Shown here piece by piece: positions 36,326 through 42,932 of a stretch of DNA of 64,000 nt; the stretch's first letter is position 1; the number at the start of each line of letters is the position of its first letter. This DNA comes from CAZNPL01 sp964574815 (GTDB taxonomy: Bacteria > Planctomycetota > Phycisphaerae > UBA1845). The stretch spans positions 1-64,000 of the forward strand of contig CAZNPL010000034.1 of NCBI GenBank assembly GCA_964574815.1, in the 5' to 3' direction. The position numbers were made by a program, and so were the translations under genes. Under the pieces are notes generated by a model that worked only from the letters and a program-made list of their open reading frames with translations, was not told where the DNA came from and searched no databases.

Positions 36326-37001
36326 GCAGCCAGACCTCCTCCGGGTCGTTGAACAGGTCGATCATCGCCTGTCCAGCATCTGCTCGGCGGCACCCCTTCG
36401 GCCTGGCGACTTCTCGTGCGCACTCGGGGCTGACGAGAATCAGGTTGTGTCCGTGTTCGAGCTTCTTGCGCGAAAGGAAGTCTTGTACGCAGAGGAAATG
36501 GTCGAATGCGAACGCTGCCAAAACCTCATGTCAGTCGCCGCCTTTCGGCAGGCTGTCGAGGACGAGGACCCGTTCGAGTGCACAGGATGCGGCCGTGTCT
36601 TTCCCCGGCGCTCCGAGCCCGTTGCCGTTTACCGTATGACCGCCGGTGCGCTGAGTCGGACGAAGGCCGTGGCAAAGCCGCTCGCTCTCCAGATCATCGA
36701 GATGTTTGGGGCGCCGTCCAGCGAAGAACCGCTCAGCGAGCGTGCTCGGCTGGTACTTGTCGCGATGCTGGAGCTCGACGCCGTTGATTCAGATCGGCGC
36801 CGGTCAACTGAGGACATTGCCGTCAGGGCGATCGGCACCGGAACCGATGCCAACGCATTGAAAAGCGTCATGGCCGAACTGAAGACTCGCAAACTGATCG
36901 ACAGTAGGACCGGCCGCGGCGGAGGTTGCTGGCTCACCGAAAGCGGTCGTCCGCGCGCTGAGAAACTCCGCCACCCTAACCGAAACTCCGCAACCGTTTA
37001 G
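36318..37001 (+). CDS. Zinc-ribbon plus winged-helix protein
   Basis: About 227 residues from the GTG at 36318 (AGAAGG upstream, overlapping the previous stop by 8 bases); ATGs at 36291 and 36273 are alternative starts. A zinc ribbon is formed by CERCQNLMS and CTGCGRVFPRR, 22 residues apart. The C-terminal 70 residues (ERARLVLVAMLELDAVDSDRR, LKSVMAELKTRKLIDSR) look like a winged helix. It ends a lexA-SAP-zinc-ribbon operon and may be a transcription factor or a replication or recombination accessory. It matches no family I can name. Confidence 0.65.
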   Translation: MREQPDLLRVVEQVDHRLSSICSAAPLRPGDFSCALGADENQVVSVFELLARKEVLYAEEMVECERCQNLMSVAAFRQAVEDEDPFECTGCGRVFPRRSEPVAVYRMTAGALSRTKAVAKPLALQIIEMFGAPSSEEPLSERARLVLVAMLELDAVDSDRRRSTEDIAVRAIGTGTDANALKSVMAELKTRKLIDSRTGRGGGCWLTESGRPRAEKLRHPNRNSATV

Positions 37002-37055
37002 GCACCGTTTGCGCACCGATTCAAAGCACCCAACCGGCAATACTTCCCTCGTGAG

Positions 37056-37074
37056 GATCACCACGGTGGTGATC
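37056..37074. promoter_or_regulatory. Perfect palindromic operator
   Basis: GATCACCAC-G-GTGGTGATC, 9 bases either side of one centre base, 26 bases upstream of the next gene's start. Its position just before the leader of 37100 suggests a repressor operator; the phage repressor is the obvious candidate. Confidence 0.6.
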
Positions 37075-37099
37075 TCAAAACGAAACGAGGAGAAGTGTT

Positions 37100-37471
37100 A
37101 TGGTTGTCTCCGCTCCCGCGCCTGATGAGGGGCGCCAGAACCCCCCGGTTTTCTCAAAACAGCACCTGTCGTCCAACCGCGCACGCCTGCTGGAGATGAT
37201 GCAGGCGCTCAACTTCGGGCGGATCGAGCATCTGTGCATCGCCGGCGGCGAGCCAGCGTTCCATCCACCGCCCAAAGTCTCACGCGAGTTGAAGTTTGGC
37301 GGGGAGAACGGCGCGAGGCCGGAGTTGTCGCTCGGTGACTTCGTCCTCAAGGCCGAGGTGCGCGAACTGTTCGATGCCATCACCGAGATCCGCGATGGCG
37401 TCATCGAACGCATCGAGGTCCGGCACGGGTTGCCGTTCCGGATGGTCGTTGCGGAGCGATGCGAGCGGTAG
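37100..37471 (+). CDS. Phage protein of unknown function
   Basis: A 123-residue protein starting MVVSAPAPDEGRQNPPVF. It has a polar N-terminus, then LLEMMQALNFGRIEHLCIAGGEP and a C-terminal helical part (DFVLKAEVRELFDAITEIRD, VIERIEVRHGLPFRMVVAE). Similar small proteins occur in related prophages, but no function is known. The leader AACGAAACGAGGAG precedes it; the same AACGAAACGA string precedes the Sak4-like gene. A palindromic operator lies just upstream, so it probably heads the early operon. Confidence 0.65.
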   Translation: MVVSAPAPDEGRQNPPVFSKQHLSSNRARLLEMMQALNFGRIEHLCIAGGEPAFHPPPKVSRELKFGGENGARPELSLGDFVLKAEVRELFDAITEIRDGVIERIEVRHGLPFRMVVAERCER

Positions 37472-37668
37472 CTCGCGGTCACCGCAGAAACACGAAGCCG
37501 ACAGTCCATCGTTACCAACTGATATCGCTCAACTGAACGGCCGCGAAGCGGAGTTCTTGAGGGTGTCGCCGACACGGCGATTCTCTCGCGACTCCGTCGC
37601 GCGGCCCTGCGCCCTGCCGTTCGGTCGGCACCCATGAGCACCCGCTCCTCGGCTTCGAGGAGTCCAAC

Positions 37669-38223
37669 ATGGGTCTCGACCCGAAGCTGCTTGAATATGC
37701 CAATGAGATCATCCGTCACAAAGCTCGTCAGCTTTCCCACAAACCCGGATTCGGCCCGTCCGATCGGGAAGACATCGAACACGACCTCTTTATCGCCATC
37801 CTTGAACGTTGGCCGGCGTTCAACTCGAAGCGGGCGTCGGCCCGGACGTTCGTGGCCCGGATCATCGAAAACAAGGCTGCTTCCTTGGTGCGCGCCTGCC
37901 AGGCCGCCAAACGTGGCGTCCGGCAAAGCACGTCGCTGAATGGCGACACTACCAACGGTGCCAGCGACGTTGATGAAGAAGAGGTCCGCGCCAGACGCGG
38001 CATCCATTCCCGTTCTGCCCTCGAGGCGGCGTGGCTTCGCCTTGACGTGGCCAACGTGATGGCCAGCCTGCCGGACGATCTTCGACGCCTGTGCGAGCGC
38101 TTCTTGCGCGAATCGGTTTCAGAGGCAGCCCGGTCCACAGGGAAGCACCGTACCACGCTCTATCGCGCGATCAGCGAGGTGCGAAAGCGCTTCACAGATG
38201 CTGGGCTTCACGAATACCCGTGA
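37669..38223 (+). CDS. Phage sigma-factor-like protein
   Basis: A 184-residue protein with the two ends of a sigma factor. Region 2: YANEIIRHKARQL, DREDIEHDLFIAILERWPAFN, ARTFVARIIENKAASLVRA. Region 4 HTH: LPDDLRRLCERFL, VSEAARSTGKHRTTLYRAISEVRKRF. Such proteins would redirect host polymerase to phage promoters or regulate phage genes. The acidic linker (DTTNGASDVDEEEVRARRG) is unusual. It follows a 197-base gap and is part of the early region. Other readings, such as a region-2-like DNA-binding factor not joining core polymerase, remain open. Confidence 0.72.
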   Translation: MGLDPKLLEYANEIIRHKARQLSHKPGFGPSDREDIEHDLFIAILERWPAFNSKRASARTFVARIIENKAASLVRACQAAKRGVRQSTSLNGDTTNGASDVDEEEVRARRGIHSRSALEAAWLRLDVANVMASLPDDLRRLCERFLRESVSEAARSTGKHRTTLYRAISEVRKRFTDAGLHEYP

Positions 38224-38292
38224 CGACGGCGACAGGTCGTCGGCGCTTTGCGTATGTATCCAGTACAGGCCGTTGAAAACGGGAGGCACGAA

Positions 38293-38604
38293 ATGAAGAA
38301 GGACATGGTTCGATACACGTTCTCGCAGCCGGTCAGCATGCGTGAGGTCGAGGAGACTTTGCTACTGGCGGTCCTCGCCGTCGAAAGCCTCTTCGGCGAG
38401 TCCACCGTCCGACTCGACGCTTCCTTTTCTATCGATTCGTCGCGGCGCGCCTGCGTCATCGACGCCAGCACCGACGTGGGTCGGGCCATCTGCCGCGTGT
38501 TCACCGGTTTCGTGAGCCGCGAGTTCGGCGGCGATGCGTTCAAGATTCACCGCGTGGATTCGCCGCCAGCGGAGGAGACGGCTGCATGTACGGCGGCCTG
38601 CTGA
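38293..38604 (+). CDS. Phage protein of unknown function
   Basis: A 103-residue protein starting MKKDMVRYTFSQPVSMREV after GGGAGGCACGAA, a good ribosome binding site. The core pattern (VEETLLLAVLAVESLFGESTV, FSIDSSRRACVIDASTDVGRAI) resembles a small alpha/beta protein. The tail is PAEETAACTAAC. The next gene begins inside its end. It may be an accessory of the downstream nuclease. Confidence 0.62.
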   Translation: MKKDMVRYTFSQPVSMREVEETLLLAVLAVESLFGESTVRLDASFSIDSSRRACVIDASTDVGRAICRVFTGFVSREFGGDAFKIHRVDSPPAEETAACTAAC

Positions 38605-38702
38605 GGCGGTTGATGGGCGGCGCTCGACGCGATACCGCCCTGCCCCTGCTGCGACTTGGTCAAGGCTCGCATGGCCATGACGTGTTTCCGGAGGATATCG
38701 GC

Positions 38703-39533
38703 ATGACATCCGCGACGAAGACACCGGCCCAGATCGACCTTGGTTTCCTCATTCGGGAGCCGGCAGACGTCTATCACGCCAGGGCGAAAGACTTCCTGTC
38801 GGCCCACGCGTTGAACGAGTTTCGGCGCTGTCCGCTGCTGTATCGCAAGAAGGAAATGGGCCTCGTGCCGGAGCGCGACACCGCGGCCTACCTCGTGGGT
38901 CGGGCGGCGCACACGCTGATTCTCGAGGGGCGACAACGGTATGAGCGGGAGTACGCCGTCGGTGGGCCCATCAATCCGAAAACCCGTCAACCGTTCGGTT
39001 CGCAAACAAAGGCGTTCGCCGAGTGGGCCGAACGGCAGGGTCGGCCTGTTCTGAGCGACACGCAGGCCGCGACGGTAGAGCAGATGGCGGCGGCGGTGCG
39101 CGACCATCTCTTCGCACGCGAGCTGTTTGCTGAGGGCGTTGCAGAAGGCGTCGTGCGCTGCGAGTACGCCGGGCACCGCTGCCAGGCCCGCATCGACTGG
39201 ATCAACCCCATCGAAGGCCGCGGGATCGTCGACCTAAAGACCGCCGACGAGCTCGACTCGTTCGAGATGGCGATGCGTGCCTTCGCCTACTTGCACCAGG
39301 TCAGCTTCTACCGCGCGCTTGTGGCGGAGACCTCCGGTCACATCCTGCCGGTTCATATCGTCGCCGTCGAGAAGCGCGAGCCCTTCCGCTGCGGGGTATG
39401 GCAGATCGCGCCCAAGGTGCTCGATGAAGCGCAACGCGAATGCGAGGAGGCCATGCAGGATCTGAAGCACTGCCGCGAAACGGGGAACTGGTTCACGAGG
39501 TTTGAGTCGTTGCGATTGATCGACCGTTTGTGA
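38703..39533 (+). CDS. PD-(D/E)XK exonuclease-like protein (YqaJ/exodeoxyribonuclease VIII type)
   Basis: A 276-residue product from the ATG at 38703, which follows GGAGGATATCGGC. An in-frame ATG at 38586, also with GGAGGAG upstream, would add 39 residues (see findings). The active site of the RecE/YqaJ-like nuclease fold is HRCQARIDWINP...GIVDLKTAD, with the D and the DxK motif about 15 residues apart. An early QxxxY-type stretch is ALNEFRRCPLLYRKKEMG. It probably makes single-stranded 3' tails for the recombinase encoded downstream, Sak4-like. Confidence 0.82.
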   Translation: MTSATKTPAQIDLGFLIREPADVYHARAKDFLSAHALNEFRRCPLLYRKKEMGLVPERDTAAYLVGRAAHTLILEGRQRYEREYAVGGPINPKTRQPFGSQTKAFAEWAERQGRPVLSDTQAATVEQMAAAVRDHLFARELFAEGVAEGVVRCEYAGHRCQARIDWINPIEGRGIVDLKTADELDSFEMAMRAFAYLHQVSFYRALVAETSGHILPVHIVAVEKREPFRCGVWQIAPKVLDEAQRECEEAMQDLKHCRETGNWFTRFESLRLIDRL

Positions 39534-39615
39534 CGCCGGGCCCGGGACCGGGTGGCGTGTCTTCGCCACGGACGGCAGACGGGACTCCCTGCACCGGCCC
39601 CGGGCTCGGATTCAC

Positions 39616-39640
39616 AACGGAACGGAACGGAACGAAACGA
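39616..39640 (+). repeat. Five tandem AACGR pentamers before the Sak4 gene
   Basis: AACGG three times then AACGA twice, immediately followed by AGGAG and the start codon of the next gene 15 bases on. The AACGAAACGA end repeats at 37079-37088 in the leader of gene 37100, again directly before GGAG. Confidence 0.55.
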
Positions 39641-39654
39641 AGGAGTTCGGAAAC

Positions 39655-40440
39655 ATGAAAATGCTCAGTCAGATTCAACGCGGAAGGGCGCCCGCGCCGC
39701 GCCGGACGCTGGTGTACGGCGTGCATGGCGTGGGCAAGAGCACGTTCGGCTCGATGGCTGAGAAGCCGGTTTTCATCCAGACCGAAGACGGTCTGGGCAA
39801 CATCGAATGCGAGCGCTTCCCACTCGCCGGCCAGTACCCCGATGTCGTCGCTGCCCTGTCGGAGCTCTACACGGAGCAGCACGAATACCGGACAGTCGCC
39901 GTCGATTCGCTCGATTGGTTGGAAAGACTGATCTGGGCCGACGTCTGCAAGAAGCGCGGTATCGAGTCGATCGAAGACGTCGGCTACGGCAAGGGCTACG
40001 TCTTCGCGCTGACGAACTGGCGCGAGGTGCTGGCCGGCCTCGATGCGCTGCGGAACGACCGCGGCATGGGCGTCATCCTGATCGCCCACGCCCAGATCGA
40101 GCGCTTCGCCAACCCCGAGACCGACACCTACGACCGTTATTCGCCCCGCTTACACAAGCAGGCCTCGGCCTTCGTGCAGGAGTGGGCGGACGAAGTCCTG
40201 TTCGCCACGTACTCGATCCATACGAAGGCCACCGACGAAGGCTTCGGCCGCAAGCGCGTGCAGGGCATCGGTACGGGCGAGCGGATCATTCGCACCAGTG
40301 AGCGCCCTGCGCACGTGGCGAAGAACCGGCTGAACCTGCCGGACGAAATCCCGTTCGACTACCGCATCTACGCAGCGTTCCTGCGCGGAGAGAACCCTCT
40401 GGCAAGCATCGAATCGGAAATCGATCAACCCCAAACATAA
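39655..40440 (+). CDS. Sak4-like RecA-fold ATPase (single-strand annealing/recombination)
   Basis: A 261-residue P-loop ATPase of the AAA_24/Sak4 group. Walker A is GVHGVGKSTFG; a Walker B-like strand is TVAVDSLDWLERLIW. GVILIAHAQIERF is the family's next strand, and WADEVLFATYSIHTK follows. Sak4 proteins are phage-borne RecA-like cores that work with an SSB-like partner to anneal and recombine DNA, and the DUF669 gene 12 bases downstream is the usual partner. AAGGAG (39640) lies ahead of the ATG. Confidence 0.88.
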   Translation: MKMLSQIQRGRAPAPRRTLVYGVHGVGKSTFGSMAEKPVFIQTEDGLGNIECERFPLAGQYPDVVAALSELYTEQHEYRTVAVDSLDWLERLIWADVCKKRGIESIEDVGYGKGYVFALTNWREVLAGLDALRNDRGMGVILIAHAQIERFANPETDTYDRYSPRLHKQASAFVQEWADEVLFATYSIHTKATDEGFGRKRVQGIGTGERIIRTSERPAHVAKNRLNLPDEIPFDYRIYAAFLRGENPLASIESEIDQPQT

Positions 40441-40452
40441 GGAGTGCGACTA

Positions 40453-40908
40453 ATGGCGAATCTGAACGGATTCAATGCGAACGAAGTGGAACCGGCGGTC
40501 GGATTCGATCCGATCCCAGCCGGCAAGTACCTCGCGGTCATCACCGAGAGCGGCATGAAGGCGACCAAGTCGGGCGTCGGGAACTTTCTCGAGCTGACCT
40601 TCCAGGTGCTCGAGGGCGAGTTCAAAGGGCGGCTGCTCTGGGCACGGCTCAATCTCGACAATCCGAACGCGACGACGGTGAAGATCGCCCGCGCGGAACT
40701 GTCCGCCATCTGCCGCGCCATCGGCGTGATGGCTCCGAAGGACAGCGTCGAGCTGCACAACCTGCCCCTGGTCATCACCGTCGCCCACAAGAAGCGCCAG
40801 GACACCAGCGAGATCACAAACGTCATCAAAGGTTATGCGAAGAAGGATGGGGCCACACCCAAGGCGACGACGTCTGGCGGCAACGGGAAAGCGCCGTGGC
40901 AGAAGTGA
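40453..40908 (+). CDS. DUF669 family protein (SSB-like)
   Basis: A 151-residue DUF669 protein with an oligonucleotide-binding-like beta fold. Typical pieces are PIPAGKYLAVITESGMK, NFLELTFQVLEGEFKGR, RLLWARLNLDNPNATTVKIA and LPLVITVAHKK. Proteins of this family accompany Sak4-type ATPases and are thought to bind single-stranded DNA. The C-terminus GKAPWQK has the short, exposed form seen in phage SSBs but lacks an acidic tip. It starts after GGAG at 40441. Confidence 0.87.
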   Translation: MANLNGFNANEVEPAVGFDPIPAGKYLAVITESGMKATKSGVGNFLELTFQVLEGEFKGRLLWARLNLDNPNATTVKIARAELSAICRAIGVMAPKDSVELHNLPLVITVAHKKRQDTSEITNVIKGYAKKDGATPKATTSGGNGKAPWQK

Positions 40909-41255
40909 CCCGGACCTATGAGCTGCCGTATCCGCCGTCGGTTAATCACTACTGGCGGCGAGTCGGCTGGCGCACGCTGATCAGTCGCGCGGGCCGGCGC
41001 TATCGGCGGACGGTCGTGGCGATGCTGACGCTGATGCGGGCCAAGCCGTTGAACGGCCCGTTGTTGGTTCGCGTGAAGGTCTTCCCGCCGGACGCGCGGC
41101 GACGCGACCTGGACAACTTACAGAAGGCCTTGCTCGACGCCCTCGAACACGGCGGCGCGTTCGCCGACGACTTCCAGATCGCCAAGCTGGAACTGGAACG
41201 CGCGGAGATCGTGCCCGGCGGCAAGGTCATCGTGGTGATTACGGAGCAGACGTAG
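40896..41255 (+). CDS. rusA: RusA-family Holliday junction resolvase
   Basis: A 119-residue endonuclease. The N-terminus ELPYPPSVNHYWRRV and the acidic segment RRRDLDNLQKALLDALE, with the catalytic aspartates in DLDN, are the RusA signature. A further acidic DDFQIAKLELER completes the site. It cuts four-way junctions produced in recombination or at replication forks. A GTG start overlaps the DUF669 end by 13 bases, and the helicase begins on the next base after its stop, so the three genes are coupled. Confidence 0.93.
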   Translation: MAEVTRTYELPYPPSVNHYWRRVGWRTLISRAGRRYRRTVVAMLTLMRAKPLNGPLLVRVKVFPPDARRRDLDNLQKALLDALEHGGAFADDFQIAKLELERAEIVPGGKVIVVITEQT

Positions 41256-42932
41256 ATGGAACTCCGAGCGTACCAGCGCCAGGCCGTCGAGGCCGTCTAC
41301 GACTTCCTTCGGGCACGGGACGACAATCCGTGCGTTGTCATCCCGACCGCCGGCGGGAAGACGCCGTTACTGGCCACGATCTGCCGCGATGCCGTGCAGC
41401 TCTGGCAGGGCCGGGTGTTGATCCTGGCGCACGTGAAAGAACTGCTCGAACAGGCGGTCGAGAAGCTGCACATCGTTGCGCCCGATCTTCCGGTTGGCGT
41501 CTACTCTGCGGGCCTGAAGCGACGTGATCTCGGATACGCCGTCACCATCGCCGGCATCCAGAGCATCTACGAGCGGGCCTGCGACGTTGGCCACGTCGAC
41601 CTCGTCATAGTCGATGAATGCCATCTCATTCCCGAAGACGGCGAAGGCATGTATCGGACGTTCCTGGCCGACGCGAAGCGGGTCAACCCGCTACTGCGCA
41701 TCATCGGCATGACGGCCACGCCGTTCCGCATGAAGAGCGGCACGATCTGCTCGCCCGACAACATCCTCAACGCGGTGTGCTTCGAGGTCGGCGTGCGCGA
41801 GCTGATCGTGCAGGGCTACCTCTGCCCGCTGCGGACCAAGGCCGGCGTGCTGAAGCCCGACACCGAGAAGCTGCATGTCCGCGGCGGCGAGTACATCGCC
41901 GGCGAGGTCGAGGACCTCATGGACGACGCCAACCTCGTCCTCTCGGCCTGTAGCGAGATCATGGAGCACACGCGGGAGCGCAAGAGCGTCCTGATTTTCG
42001 CGTCCGGCGTGCGGCACGGGCAGCACATCGCCGAGGTGCTCCAAACACGGGATGGTGTCGAGTGCGGATTCGTCTGTGGCGAGACGCTGCCATTCCAGCG
42101 TGATGAACTGATCCAGCGGTTTCGCAACGGCAACCTCAAGTATTTGTGCAACGTCAACGTGCTGACGACGGGTTTCGACGCACCCAACATCGACTGCGTG
42201 GCGCTCGTGCGCCCGACGCTGTCGCCCGGCCTCTACTACCAGATGGTCGGTCGCGGATTCCGACTTCATCCCGACAAGACCGACTGCCTCGTGCTCGACT
42301 TCGGCGGCAACGTTTTGCGACATGGCCCCGTCGATCAACTCCGCATCGCCCCCAACCCCGCTGGCGGCGAAGGCGAAGCGCCGGCGAAGGAGTGCCCGCA
42401 ATGCCACGCGGTCGTGGCCGCGGGATACGCGACCTGCCCCGAGTGCGGCCACGAGTTTCCGGACCGCGATCGCCGCAAGCACGAGGCCATCGCTAGCAGC
42501 GAGGGAATTCTGTCGGACCAAGTCACGCGAACCGAGCACGAGGTTTCCGAGGTTTTCTACTCCGTTCACACGAAACGCGGCGCGCCGCCCGATGCGCCGC
42601 GGACGCTTCGGGTCGATTACCGCGTCGCCTTCAACGAGTACGTCAGCGAATGGGTGTGCGTCGAGCATTCGGGATTCGCAAGGCAGAAGGCCGAGCGATG
42701 GTGGTCGCGGCGGTCGAATGACCGCACGCCGTCCAGCGCGGAAGAAGCGGTCGAAATGGCTGAGGCGGGAGCGCTGGCCCCGACGCTGGCGGTGGTGGTC
42801 GAACACAAACCCGGCGAGCAGTTCGACCGCGTCGTCGCCTATCGGCTGGGCGACAAGCCGCCGCGCCTGGATTCCGAGGAGGGTCTGCCTGAGTACGTGC
42901 CGGCGGCGGTGGATGACGAGGTTCCGTTCTGA
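41256..42932 (+). CDS. DEAD-box/SNF2-like superfamily 2 helicase
   Basis: A 558-residue helicase. Motif I is VVIPTAGGKTPLLATI, motif II VDECHLIPED, motif III GMTATPFRM, motif V NVLTTGFDAPNIDCVALVRPT, and motif VI YYQMVGRGFRLHPD. A C-terminal zinc ribbon (CPQCHAVVAAGYATCPECG) and an all-alpha tail complete it. Related to RecQ/type III restriction-subunit enzymes in phages, it likely unwinds DNA in phage replication or recombination. The start directly follows the RusA stop; the end overlaps the primase start (ATGA). Confidence 0.9.
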   Translation: MELRAYQRQAVEAVYDFLRARDDNPCVVIPTAGGKTPLLATICRDAVQLWQGRVLILAHVKELLEQAVEKLHIVAPDLPVGVYSAGLKRRDLGYAVTIAGIQSIYERACDVGHVDLVIVDECHLIPEDGEGMYRTFLADAKRVNPLLRIIGMTATPFRMKSGTICSPDNILNAVCFEVGVRELIVQGYLCPLRTKAGVLKPDTEKLHVRGGEYIAGEVEDLMDDANLVLSACSEIMEHTRERKSVLIFASGVRHGQHIAEVLQTRDGVECGFVCGETLPFQRDELIQRFRNGNLKYLCNVNVLTTGFDAPNIDCVALVRPTLSPGLYYQMVGRGFRLHPDKTDCLVLDFGGNVLRHGPVDQLRIAPNPAGGEGEAPAKECPQCHAVVAAGYATCPECGHEFPDRDRRKHEAIASSEGILSDQVTRTEHEVSEVFYSVHTKRGAPPDAPRTLRVDYRVAFNEYVSEWVCVEHSGFARQKAERWWSRRSNDRTPSSAEEAVEMAEAGALAPTLAVVVEHKPGEQFDRVVAYRLGDKPPRLDSEEGLPEYVPAAVDDEVPF

